A stretch of 10,500 bases of DNA from an uncultured Clostridia bacterium (GCA_946533175.1 CAMNBS010000035.1:1-10500); one strand, 5' to 3'. Shown: positions 1-7,361, counted from the first letter of the stretch. Program-made: numbers and translations. The notes: generated by a model from the letters alone, not told the origin.

Positions 1-1149
1 ATTTTAATTTTAGGATATTTTAAATACTTTAATTTTATTATTAATAATATTAATCATCTTTTTAATACTTCAATAATTAATAAAAGTATTGTTTTACCAA
101 TTGGAATATCATTTTATACTTTTCAAATTATATCTTATATAATTGATTTGTATAGAGGAACAGTTAAAGTACAAAAAAATATTTTAGATTTAGCATTATA
201 TATATCATTTTTTCCACAATTAATTGCTGGCCCTATAGTTAAATATAAAGATATAGAAGCGCAAATAAAAAAACGTAAAATAACAATGGATAGTTTTGTA
301 TCAGGAACTAAAAGATTCATTTATGGATTATCTAAAAAAGTATTAATTGCTAATACCCTTGCAGTAATTGCTGATACAATTTTAAATACTGATATAATAA
401 ATATAACAACCCCTTTGGCCTGGATAGGTTCAATTTCATATTCATTACAAATATACTATGATTTTTCAGGGTATTCTGATATGGCTATTGGATTAGGTAA
501 AATGTTTGGCTTTTCATTTATGGAAAATTTTGATTTACCTTACAAGTCAAAAAGTATAACAGAGTTTTGGCGTAGATGGCATATTTCTTTATCTACATGG
601 TTTAAAGATTACATTTATATACCATTAGGTGGTAATAGAAAAGGTAAATTAAGGACATATATAAATTTATTTATTGTTTTTCTTGTTACTGGTATTTGGC
701 ATGGAGCTGCATGGTCATTTATTGCATGGGGATTATTTCACTTTTTTTTCGTTTCTATTGAAAAATTAGGATTAAAAAAAATATTAAATAAATATTCAAT
801 TATTGGTAATATATATGTTCTTGTAATTGTTAATTTTAGTTGGGTTTTATTTAGAATAGACGGATTAAAAAAAGGAATTCTTTTTATAAAAAAAATGATT
901 ATTCCTACTAATAATGTATCTACTATTAGGTTATATAAGATAATTACACTAAAAAATATATTAATATTTATTATAAGTATTCTCCTTTGTGGTATTGCAC
1001 AGTATATTTTTGAAAAAATTAAAATCAATAAAATAGTTGGTAAAGTTATTCCTGTTTGTGAAATATTTTTAATTATTATGCTGTGGATTTTGTGTATTAG
1101 TTCTTTGGTATCAAATACATATAATCCATTTATATATTTTAGATTTTAA
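1..1149 (+). CDS. MBOAT-family polysaccharide O-acetyltransferase, AlgI-like (5' partial)
   Basis: This is an integral membrane acyltransferase of the AlgI/PatA branch of MBOAT, which passes acetyl groups across the membrane to an extracytoplasmic SGNH partner for polysaccharide O-acetylation. The reading frame is open from base 1, and the first codons already read as family sequence (LPIGISFYTFQIISYIIDLY near codons 33-52). The gene therefore starts outside the window, and the internal ATG at 148 is not the start. About 382 codons are visible of a usual 460-500. Hallmarks are YYDFSGYSDMAIGLG (near codons 153-167), FWRRWHISL with His at codon 194, and GIWHGAAW with His at codon 234, the position of the proposed catalytic MBOAT His. 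Many hydrophobic segments span the rest. The next gene, 11 bp downstream, is the expected AlgX/AlgJ-type partner. The family is very secure. The acceptor polymer is not known. Confidence 0.95.
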   Translation: MLILGYFKYFNFIINNINHLFNTSIINKSIVLPIGISFYTFQIISYIIDLYRGTVKVQKNILDLALYISFFPQLIAGPIVKYKDIEAQIKKRKITMDSFVSGTKRFIYGLSKKVLIANTLAVIADTILNTDIINITTPLAWIGSISYSLQIYYDFSGYSDMAIGLGKMFGFSFMENFDLPYKSKSITEFWRRWHISLSTWFKDYIYIPLGGNRKGKLRTYINLFIVFLVTGIWHGAAWSFIAWGLFHFFFVSIEKLGLKKILNKYSIIGNIYVLVIVNFSWVLFRIDGLKKGILFIKKMIIPTNNVSTIRLYKIITLKNILIFIISILLCGIAQYIFEKIKINKIVGKVIPVCEIFLIIMLWILCISSLVSNTYNPFIYFRF

Positions 1150-1160
1150 GGAGATATGTA

Positions 1161-2387
1161 ATGAAAAATAAAAAAATAAAAAATTATGCTTTTATCATCG
1201 TTTTTATCTTTATGCTTTATGTACCTCATTTATCCTATTTTTTTATAAAAGATTATATTAATTTAGATAATGTTGAGAAAAGATCCTTGTCAGAAAGACC
1301 AACTTTAGGTATTAAAACAATTACAGAATTTTCTAGACAATGGGATAATTATTATAATGATAATTTACCATTTCGAAAGAACATTATTAATAACTGGAGA
1401 AATATGCATTATCTTCTTTTTAATGAATCAGTTGATAACAGAGTAATGGTCAGTAAAGATAATGAGAAAGAAACTTGGCTATTTTATGATAATATTAATG
1501 ATAATGATGAAATATCTTTTATAGATGGTAGAAAGAAAATAGATTATAATTATTTGGACATCATTATTAACAAAATTAATAAAGAAAATAAAAAATTAAA
1601 AAAAATGGGAATTAATTTATATTATGTAATTGGACCTAATAAATCGTCAGTTTATTCAATGTATTTACCAAAACAGGTAGGTGTTCACGAAGATTATTTT
1701 TTTCAAGTATATAATTATATGCTAAAAAATGATATTGATAATTTATTTTATTTTTATAATGAATTGATTGAAGCTAGTAAAAAATATGAAACCTACTTTA
1801 GAATGGATACACATTGGAATGATTATGGATCCTATATTTATTCTAAGGAATTATTAAAAGCAATATACCAAAAAGATATTGCTGGTAATAATTATATTGA
1901 TAGTAATTATGTATATACAGATACCAAAAATACTCAAAATGATATTCACATTTCTGTTGCAAATGATGACAAAGAATTATATGAATTAGCTGAATTAATA
2001 AAGACTAAATATAATAAAAAGGATTTACTTGATTTTAGTGGATTATCGTTAAAACTTAAGGATAATAGCATTAATATTATTTATCCTAATATGGATTATA
2101 TAAAAGAGACTATGACTAAAATAGAGAATAATCCGTTTATAATTTATGAGAATGAAAAATATAAATTAAATGAAACGATATTGATTGTTGGTGATTCGTT
2201 TTCTGCATCTTTAGCTAAAAACTTGAGCGCAATATATAAAAGAGTAGTTCATTTTCAATTAAATTATACGAATTATAACGAAAAGATATTATATGAGTAT
2301 AAGCCTAGCAAAATTTTTTATGTTGGAGTAGAAAGAAATACACCATCATCATTATTATTTGAGTTTATTAAAGATAAAAATATCTAA
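1161..2387 (+). CDS. DHHW/AlgX-AlgJ-like SGNH O-acetyltransferase partner
   Basis: This 408-residue protein has an N-terminal membrane anchor or uncleaved signal (about residues 8-28) and an extracytoplasmic SGNH-hydrolase-like domain. The conserved entry motif RSLSERPTL follows the anchor. Asp216 and His218 lie in RMDTHWNDYGSY, and the candidate nucleophile Ser346 lies in VGDSFSASL. This matches the D-x-H plus GDS triad known for AlgX/AlgJ proteins, which transfer acetyl from the MBOAT protein to a surface polysaccharide. The start has AAGGAG at 1148-1153, overlapping the stop codon of the MBOAT gene, 7 nt before the ATG. The two genes are thus cotranscribed and probably translationally coupled. 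Family and role are inferred from motifs plus neighbour. The polymer modified (exopolysaccharide or teichoic acid type) cannot be read from the sequence. Confidence 0.9.
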   Translation: MKNKKIKNYAFIIVFIFMLYVPHLSYFFIKDYINLDNVEKRSLSERPTLGIKTITEFSRQWDNYYNDNLPFRKNIINNWRNMHYLLFNESVDNRVMVSKDNEKETWLFYDNINDNDEISFIDGRKKIDYNYLDIIINKINKENKKLKKMGINLYYVIGPNKSSVYSMYLPKQVGVHEDYFFQVYNYMLKNDIDNLFYFYNELIEASKKYETYFRMDTHWNDYGSYIYSKELLKAIYQKDIAGNNYIDSNYVYTDTKNTQNDIHISVANDDKELYELAELIKTKYNKKDLLDFSGLSLKLKDNSINIIYPNMDYIKETMTKIENNPFIIYENEKYKLNETILIVGDSFSASLAKNLSAIYKRVVHFQLNYTNYNEKILYEYKPSKIFYVGVERNTPSSLLFEFIKDKNI

Positions 2388-2420
2388 TTATTTTTGTAGG
2401 TTGTTAATAAAAGTAAGAAC

Positions 2421-2440
2421 AAAAAATGTGCGTATTTTTT
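2421..2440 (+). terminator. Weak A/T-stem terminator after the O-acetylation pair
   Basis: AAAAAATG (2421-2428) can pair with TATTTTTT (2433-2440) around a TGCG loop, with one G-T wobble, and the T run serves as the release tract. It lies 34 bp after the DHHW stop codon. The stem is almost all A-T, so efficiency is doubtful. It is the only terminator-like structure before the next promoter. Confidence 0.35.
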
Positions 2441-2542
2441 TATAAAATGAGTAAGGGATTATTGTTAAAAAAGTTAAAATGATAAGTTTAATTTATTATT
2501 TTTTTAAATATCTTTTATTAATAATTATTTTATATTAAAATG

Positions 2543-2563
2543 GTTAATTACATTTTTATTAAC
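2543..2563. repeat. Short inverted repeat upstream of the Wzz-like gene
   Basis: GTTAAT (2543-2548) and ATTAAC (2558-2563) form a 6-bp inverted repeat with a 9-nt spacer. It sits about 37 bp upstream of the proposed -35 of the next gene. It could be a regulator site, but short A/T repeats like this arise easily by chance at this base composition. The rest of the 257-bp intergenic stretch shows no coding signal. Confidence 0.25.
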
Positions 2564-2599
2564 TGATTAAAGCATTAATATAGAATAAGTATATATTAA

Positions 2600-2628
2600 T
2601 TGCTTTTTGAAGTGAAATATGCTATTAT
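2600..2628 (+). promoter_or_regulatory. Sigma-A-type promoter with extended -10 for the Wzz-like gene
   Basis: TTGCTT (2600-2605), a 17-bp spacer, then TATTAT (2623-2628) preceded by TGC (2620-2622), an extended -10. Transcription would start near 2635, leaving about 10 nt of leader before the ATG at 2645. This rules out the upstream in-frame ATG at 2600, which lies within the -35. Confidence 0.65.
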
Positions 2629-2634
2629 TACGGT

Positions 2635-2640
2635 GAGGTG
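2635..2640 (+). promoter_or_regulatory. Shine-Dalgarno site deciding the start at 2645
   Basis: GAGGTG lies 4 nt before the ATG at 2645, in the register of the anti-SD complement GGAGGTG. No such site precedes the in-frame ATG at 2600. Confidence 0.75.
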
Positions 2641-2644
2641 TAGA

Positions 2645-3829
2645 ATGGAAGAAACAATTGATTTAAAAAGTTTATTAATGTATTTTTGGAAAAGAAGAAA
2701 ACAAGTTTTGTATGTTGCTATATTAGTTTTTTTAATGGCTAATATTGTCTTTTTGGTATTTAAAGGCTTTGTTTACTCAAATGTTGGTATGATTGAATCA
2801 TCTAGCAATTCAACTGCTGAAAAAATTACGTCATATAATGATATTATTTTAAGTGATTCATTTATTGAAAGTGCAATTGCTAATAGTAGCATTGATGCCA
2901 ATGTTTCATATATAAAAAAGAATTTATCAATAAGTTCTAATATCGGATCAAGATTTTATACTATTTCTTTAAACTATAATAATAGAAATGATGGTAAAAG
3001 ATTATGTGAGTCAATTATTAATAAAATTATTAATGAAATTCAATTATATGATGGAGATAATGTACATAAATATAGTGAAATTGTAACCAGCAATAATCCA
3101 ATTAATTTTAATATTGTAAAAAATGAATTATTGTATTTTTTAATTGGTTGTGTTATTGGTCTTGGTTATGTATTTGTTATTTATTTTTTTGATAAAAAAA
3201 TAAAGAGTCAAAGTGAATTAAGTAAATTAAATGTTTTAGGAACTATTGTAGATTCTAAAAAAGATAAAAATAGAAATAAAATTAATTTAATTAAAACTAA
3301 AATTATTTTAAGTAAATTAGGAAATGTGATATTTCTTAATACAGCTAGAGATATTAATTGTAAATATGATATTATATCTTTAGTTGATGAATTTTCAAAA
3401 GATTCAAAGGTATTATTAATTGATACTAATATAAGATGTAATATAACAAAAGATTTAGGATATTCTGATCTCCTAAAAAACTATAAAGAAGATTTAGCTA
3501 ATTATATTCATTGCGATGGAAAATTAGATATTATGAAAAGTGGAACATGTTCTGATGAACCAGAGGTGTTATTAGCAAGTAAAAATAATGAAAAAATAAT
3601 TTCTTATTTAAAGAAAAAATATGATTATGTTTTTCTTTATAATTCAAATGTTATTGATTATAGTGATTCATTATTAATATCTAGGTTATGTGATTGTAAT
3701 TATATGATTGCTGGCATAAATCAAACTGATAAAAGAGATTTTGAAAGAGCAATAGATTTATATAATCAGGTAGGTATTAAAGTAAATGGTGTTATAATTA
3801 TTGAAGATAAAGAAGAAAGAAGAATCTAG
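2645..3829 (+). CDS. Wzz-type chain-length regulator fused to a degenerate BY-kinase-like domain
   Basis: This is a 394-residue protein with start ATG 2645, chosen from GAGGTG at 2635-2640 and the promoter position. The architecture is that of Gram-positive capsule regulators. A short cytoplasmic N-terminus (DLKSLLMYFWKRRK) is followed by TM1 (about 21-39), a small extracytoplasmic loop with the Wzz-like helix-strand pattern, and TM2 (about 162-182). A cytoplasmic domain of about 200 residues follows, in the arrangement of a bacterial tyrosine kinase (BY-kinase). In that domain only a Walker A'-like VLLIDTNIR (256-264) is well kept. The P-loop position reads LNTARDINCKYD (231-242) with no glycines. 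The Walker B YDYVxxD is YDYVFLYNS (326-334), with Tyr in place of Asp332. There is no C-terminal tyrosine cluster. It is probably a catalytically dead scaffold for polysaccharide assembly. It is a single-gene unit with its own promoter and terminator. Confidence 0.8.
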   Translation: MEETIDLKSLLMYFWKRRKQVLYVAILVFLMANIVFLVFKGFVYSNVGMIESSSNSTAEKITSYNDIILSDSFIESAIANSSIDANVSYIKKNLSISSNIGSRFYTISLNYNNRNDGKRLCESIINKIINEIQLYDGDNVHKYSEIVTSNNPINFNIVKNELLYFLIGCVIGLGYVFVIYFFDKKIKSQSELSKLNVLGTIVDSKKDKNRNKINLIKTKIILSKLGNVIFLNTARDINCKYDIISLVDEFSKDSKVLLIDTNIRCNITKDLGYSDLLKNYKEDLANYIHCDGKLDIMKSGTCSDEPEVLLASKNNEKIISYLKKKYDYVFLYNSNVIDYSDSLLISRLCDCNYMIAGINQTDKRDFERAIDLYNQVGIKVNGVIIIEDKEERRI

Positions 3830-3847
3830 AAAATCTAGATTCTTTTT
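3820..3847 (+). terminator. Rho-independent terminator overlapping the stop of the Wzz-like gene
   Basis: AGAATCTAGA (3821-3830) pairs perfectly with TCTAGATTCT (3834-3843) around an AAA loop, and an outer A-T pair extends the stem. A T run (3843-3847) follows. The TAG stop (3827-3829) lies in the left arm of the stem, so coding sequence and terminator share bases. Confidence 0.9.
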
Positions 3848-4031
3848 AATATGATTATTAACGTAAATTATATATACTTTTAAAACAATTTATTATAGTT
3901 ATTATAATTTTTCTTTTTCTTATGTAAGAATTAAGTAGCATTTTATATTCCTGTTCTATCGGTATTTTATAATATATGTTTATTTAAAATCAATTAAATC
4001 TGTCAATAATATTATTATTTTTGTAAAATTC
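3848..4031. other. Non-coding A/T-rich spacer
   Basis: About 180 bp between the terminator and the next promoter. I see no long open frame with a ribosome site, no stable hairpin beyond short A/T palindromes such as AATAATATTATT (4005-4016), and no known riboswitch shape. A minus-strand TTGACA at 4001-4006 has no well-spaced -10. Confidence 0.5.
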
Positions 4032-4060
4032 TTTTTATTGTAGCGTTTTTGAGATATAAT
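4032..4060 (+). promoter_or_regulatory. Promoter for the DUF3048 gene
   Basis: A consensus -10, TATAAT, lies at 4055-4060, and a weak -35-like TTTTTA at 4032-4037 gives a 17-bp spacer. The predicted start near 4067 falls at the Shine-Dalgarno AAGGAGTG (4066-4073), leaving about 14 nt of leader before ATG 4081. The -10 is convincing and the -35 is not. Confidence 0.55.
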
Positions 4061-4080
4061 ATATTAAGGAGTGTTGTAAG

Positions 4081-5148
4081 ATGAAAGATAAATTTATTAA
4101 AATTATTCCAATGTTAATAATAGGAGCTATTTTAATAACAGTTGGAATAATATTAACTCAAAAGGGAGTATTTGGTTCAAAAGGAGAAGATAAACCAGTC
4201 GAAGAACAAAAGATAGAAGAACCAATTGAACCTGTTAAAGAAGAACCTAAAGTTCAAATAATTGATGTTGATTCTAAAACAAGACCATATGCTGTTATGA
4301 TTAATACGCATAATGCAGCTCTTCCTCAATCAGGACTTTCTGATGCTTATCTTGTTTATGAAATCATGGTTGAAGCGGGAATAACCAGAATGTTTGCTCT
4401 ATTTAAAGATAAAACATTTACTAAAATAGGTTCAATTAGAAGTGTTAGAAATCAATATTTAGGTTATGCATTTGAAAATGATGCCATAATAGTTCATGCT
4501 GGAGGTTCTGCCGAAGCAATAGGCCGTATTAATAAAGAAAATATCGCCAATATCAATGTAGATGGAAAATATGGTCAGCGTGATAAAGAACTTCGTAAAA
4601 AAAGAGCTTATGAACATACCTTATTTACAAATTCTAACTTACTTGCCAAAGCAGTTTCTGATAAAAAGATAAGAAGTACTACTGATGTTGGAAATCTTTT
4701 AACATATAGTGCTGAACCTATCGATTTATCTAAATATCAAACAAAACCTGCGAATAATATTAGTATTAAATATTCAAGTTATCGTACATCTAATTATCAA
4801 TATGATAGTGCTAATGAAAATTATTTACGTTCTATGAATAATACTAAGAATACCGATTTAGTTACTGGAAAACAATATACTGTAAAAAATATTCTTGTCT
4901 ATAGTGTAAAATATACTACTTATACTGATCATGGATATTCAGGATATCAAAGAATAAGTAATATTGGAACAGGTGATGGATACTATATTACGAATGGTAT
5001 AGCTCTTCCAATTACTTGGAGTAAGGCTGATGAAAAAAGTAAAACGATTTATAAAATAAAAGAAACTGGTGAAGATTTAGTTGTGAACGATGGAAATACT
5101 TATATTCAAATATATCCAAGTAATGGAGGTAAGTTAACAATTAATTAA
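4081..5148 (+). CDS. Membrane-anchored DUF3048 (YerB-like) protein
   Basis: This is a 355-residue protein. It has a short positive N-terminus, one membrane segment (about residues 8-27), a Lys/Glu/Pro-rich linker (about 35-60) and an extracytoplasmic DUF3048 domain. The signature starts with RPYAVMINTHNAALPQSGLS (68-87) and continues through EAGITRMFALF, IGSIRSVRNQYLGYAF and IVHAGGSAEA. The C-terminal part (from about residue 225) has the second family domain, ending in TYIQIYPSN. B. subtilis YerB, a putative lipoprotein, is the best-known relative, and the family's biochemical role is not established to my knowledge. Unlike YerB, no lipobox cysteine follows the hydrophobic segment, so anchoring is by a transmembrane helix. 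The start is supported by AAGGAGTG 7 nt upstream. It forms its own unit between a promoter and a terminator. Confidence 0.9.
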   Translation: MKDKFIKIIPMLIIGAILITVGIILTQKGVFGSKGEDKPVEEQKIEEPIEPVKEEPKVQIIDVDSKTRPYAVMINTHNAALPQSGLSDAYLVYEIMVEAGITRMFALFKDKTFTKIGSIRSVRNQYLGYAFENDAIIVHAGGSAEAIGRINKENIANINVDGKYGQRDKELRKKRAYEHTLFTNSNLLAKAVSDKKIRSTTDVGNLLTYSAEPIDLSKYQTKPANNISIKYSSYRTSNYQYDSANENYLRSMNNTKNTDLVTGKQYTVKNILVYSVKYTTYTDHGYSGYQRISNIGTGDGYYITNGIALPITWSKADEKSKTIYKIKETGEDLVVNDGNTYIQIYPSNGGKLTIN

Positions 5149-5168
5149 GCAAGATTTCTTGCTTTTTT
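5147..5168 (+). terminator. Rho-independent terminator overlapping the DUF3048 stop
   Basis: AAGCAAG (5147-5153) pairs with CTTGCTT (5158-5164) around an ATTT loop, and a T run at 5163-5168 follows. The stop codon (5146-5148) runs into the stem. The next ATG is only 21 bp beyond the T run with no good promoter between, so some read-through or an internal promoter is needed for the following gene. Confidence 0.85.
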
Positions 5169-5189
5169 ATTTAATAAAGGAGTGAAATT

Positions 5190-5930
5190 ATGAAATGTTT
5201 AGTTTTAGCAGCAGGTTATGCTACAAGATTATATCCATTAACCAAGAATTTTCCTAAACCATTATTAGAAGTAAATGGAAAAACAATTATTGATTGGTTA
5301 TTAGATGATATTGATAAATCAGGAAGAATTAATGAGTATATTATTATTTCTAATCATAAATATTTTCATCATTTTGAAGAATGGTCAAAAAAGAAAAAAT
5401 TATCATCTAAAATTACAATTATTGATGATGGAACAGAAACTAATGAAACAAGATTAGGGGCTGTTAAAGATATGGAATTAGTGATTAATAAACTACATAT
5501 TGATGAAGATTTGTTAGTCATTGCTGGTGATAATTTAATTGATTTTTCATTAAATGATTTTATAAATTATTATGATCAAAAAAAGAGTAGTTGTGTTATG
5601 CGATATTATGAAGAAGATCTTGAAAGAGTTAAAAAAAGTGGATCGTTAAAGGTTGATGATAATGATTTAATCCTAGAAATGAAAGAAAAAGCTTCTTTTC
5701 CACCATCTAATTGGTGTATACCTCCGTTTTATCTTTATTCAAAGGATGATGTAAAAATGGTGAGTAAGGCCTTGAATGATGGATGTCGTATTGATTCACC
5801 TGGATGTTACTTGGAATATTTATGTCAAAAAAGTTCAGTATATGCAATGAAAATGCCAGGTAAAAGATATGATATAGGGACAATTGAGAATTATGAAATG
5901 GTAAATAAAATGTTTTCTAATAGTAAGTAG
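5190..5930 (+). CDS. Sugar-1-phosphate nucleotidyltransferase (NDP-sugar pyrophosphorylase family)
   Basis: This 246-residue cytoplasmic enzyme contains the catalytic Rossmann-like NTP-transferase domain and no C-terminal left-handed beta-helix. It is expected to couple an NTP to a sugar-1-phosphate, or a similar phospho-compound, with release of pyrophosphate. The N-terminal nucleotide-binding signature is LAAGYATRLYPLTKNFPKPL (residues 6-25): Arg13 and the PKP lysine match the conserved G-x-x-T-R...PKPL motif. The metal-binding GDN is at 113-115, and the C-terminal sugar-side motif is RYDIGTIENY. It resembles the short RmlA/COG1208-like proteins of Firmicutes, Thermotogae and Fusobacteria. 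Base and sugar specificity cannot be assigned, and a phosphocholine cytidylyltransferase-like activity is an alternative. AAAGGAGTG lies 5 nt before the ATG. Adjacent ugd suggests a shared role in making activated sugars for the envelope. Confidence 0.85.
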   Translation: MKCLVLAAGYATRLYPLTKNFPKPLLEVNGKTIIDWLLDDIDKSGRINEYIIISNHKYFHHFEEWSKKKKLSSKITIIDDGTETNETRLGAVKDMELVINKLHIDEDLLVIAGDNLIDFSLNDFINYYDQKKSSCVMRYYEEDLERVKKSGSLKVDDNDLILEMKEKASFPPSNWCIPPFYLYSKDDVKMVSKALNDGCRIDSPGCYLEYLCQKSSVYAMKMPGKRYDIGTIENYEMVNKMFSNSK

Positions 5931-5941
5931 TTGTCAAATTG

Positions 5942-5971
5942 TTGGTGGAAAATATTTTTGTATGTTATAAT
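5942..5971 (+). promoter_or_regulatory. Promoter with extended -10 for ugd
   Basis: TTGGTG (5942-5947), an 18-bp spacer, then TATAAT (5966-5971) preceded by TGT (5963-5965). The predicted transcript start near 5978 gives a leader of about 15 nt to ATG 5993. ugd can therefore be transcribed apart from the upstream nucleotidyltransferase, although no terminator separates the two. Confidence 0.75.
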
Positions 5972-5992
5972 GATTTAGAAAAGAGGTAAATG

Positions 5993-7318
5993 ATGAAAAT
6001 AGCAGTTGCAGGTACAGGTTATGTTGGATTAGTAACAGGAGTAGCTTTAGCTCATGTTGGTCATAATGTAACATGTGTTGATATTGATGAAGAAAAAATT
6101 AAAAAAATGCGTAAAGGTAATAGTCCTATTTATGAAGAAGGATTAGAAGACTTAATGCGAAAAAATAAAGAAAGACTTACTTATACAACCGATTATAAAA
6201 AGGCTTATAGTGATGCTGAGGTTATCTTTGTTGGTGTTGGAACCCCTGAAAGAAGTGATGGTTCGGCTAATTTAGATTATGTTTATGCTGTTTGTGATAA
6301 TATAATCGAATCGATAACGAAAAATGTTGTGGTAGTTATTAAAAGTACGGTGCCAATTGGGACTAATGATAAAGTTGAAGAATATTTGAATTCTCATGTA
6401 AAGAAAGGTATTCATATAAGTGTTGCTAGTAATCCAGAGTTTTTAGCTCAAGGAACAGCTGTTCGTGATACTCTTTATGCTTCACGTATTGTTGTTGGAT
6501 GTGAAGATGATTTAGCAAGAAGTGTGATGGAAGAAGTATATCGTCCTTTTACTCAAGATCCATATAATGTTCCATATCTAACAATGAATAGACGTAGTGC
6601 TGAAATGGTTAAGTATGCTTCAAATGATTTTCTCGCTTTAAAAATTAGTTATATTAATGAAATAAGTAATTTCTGTGAAGAAATTGGAGCTGATATTACT
6701 GAAGTAACTAGGGGAATGAGCTATGATAAAAGAATTGGCGATAAGTTTTTAAACTCAGGTATTGGTTATGGTGGTAGTTGCTTTCCTAAAGATACTAAAG
6801 CTCTTCATTATTTAAGTGTAGAAAAAGATGTTGAATTAAAAACGGTTAAGGCTTGTATTGATGTGAATAAACATCAAAAATTACATTTGTTTAAGAAATT
6901 AAAAGAAGATTATGGAAATAAAAATCTTAAAGGACTTAATGTGGCAATCTTAGGGGCAACATTTAAACCCGGAACTGACGATTTACGTGAGGCTCCATCT
7001 ATTGATAATGTAAAAGCTCTTTTAGATTATGAAGTTAATGTTAGTATTTATGATCCTGTTGGACTAGATCGTTTTGAAAAAATATTTGGTAATAGTATTA
7101 ATTATTATGATAATATCGATGATTGTATTAAAGATAAGGATGTTGTTATGATAATGACAGAATGGGATACTATTAAAAATTATGATATTGGTAAGTTTTC
7201 TAAATTAATGAAAAATCCTGTTATTTATGATGGTAGAAATTGTTATCCTTTATCAATTGTATCACAATATAAAGTTGAATATATTTCAATGGGTAGAAAA
7301 GAAGTTCATAATATTTAG
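5993..7318 (+). CDS. ugd: UDP-glucose 6-dehydrogenase
   Basis: It oxidises UDP-glucose to UDP-glucuronate with two NAD+, supplying an acidic sugar for surface polymers. It is 441 residues from ATG 5993, within the normal 390-450 range. The N-terminal NAD domain begins MKIAVAGTGYVGLVTG with the GxGxxG at residues 7-12. Next come GVGTPERSDGSANLDYVY and STVPIGT. The central helix region carries NPEFLAQGTA and the catalytic Cys263 in GIGYGGSCFPKDTKAL. The C-terminal domain has the LGATFKPGTDDLREAPS signature. All key motifs are intact. Two ATGs are adjacent (5990 and 5993): GAGGT at 5983-5987 is 2 nt from the first and 5 nt from the second, so I prefer the second. In B. subtilis and E. coli, enzymes of this family are targets of BY-kinases. 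Here the nearby BY-kinase-like protein looks inactive. Confidence 0.96.
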   Translation: MKIAVAGTGYVGLVTGVALAHVGHNVTCVDIDEEKIKKMRKGNSPIYEEGLEDLMRKNKERLTYTTDYKKAYSDAEVIFVGVGTPERSDGSANLDYVYAVCDNIIESITKNVVVVIKSTVPIGTNDKVEEYLNSHVKKGIHISVASNPEFLAQGTAVRDTLYASRIVVGCEDDLARSVMEEVYRPFTQDPYNVPYLTMNRRSAEMVKYASNDFLALKISYINEISNFCEEIGADITEVTRGMSYDKRIGDKFLNSGIGYGGSCFPKDTKALHYLSVEKDVELKTVKACIDVNKHQKLHLFKKLKEDYGNKNLKGLNVAILGATFKPGTDDLREAPSIDNVKALLDYEVNVSIYDPVGLDRFEKIFGNSINYYDNIDDCIKDKDVVMIMTEWDTIKNYDIGKFSKLMKNPVIYDGRNCYPLSIVSQYKVEYISMGRKEVHNI

Positions 7319-7330
7319 AGAATAAAAAGT

Positions 7331-7361
7331 AAAAAATCTTTATTAATTGAAGATTTTTTTT
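7331..7361 (+). terminator. Rho-independent terminator after ugd
   Basis: AAAAAATCTT (7331-7340) pairs perfectly with AAGATTTTTT (7350-7359) around a 9-nt loop, and the T run continues to 7361. The stem is A/T-rich but ten pairs long. Its right arm lies inside the promoter region of the next gene. Confidence 0.8.

Noticed and set aside
148..150. ATG as start of the MBOAT gene
   Set aside because: The same frame is open to base 1 and its translation there is conserved AlgI sequence, so the gene is cut by the window edge.
135..320. 61-codon open frame on the - strand
   Set aside because: It lies inside the MBOAT coding frame, has no ribosome site, and its translation shows no family features.
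738..1028. 96-codon open frame on the - strand
   Set aside because: It is antisense to the 3' part of the MBOAT gene; the Ile/Phe-rich translation is what A/T-rich antisense of a membrane protein gives by chance.
2600..2602. Upstream ATG for the Wzz-like gene
   Set aside because: It lies within the proposed -35 and lacks a ribosome site; GAGGTG at 2635-2640 serves ATG 2645.
4001..4006. Minus-strand TTGACA as a leftward promoter
   Set aside because: The nearest good -10-like sequence is about 24 bp away and nothing to the left is encoded on that strand.
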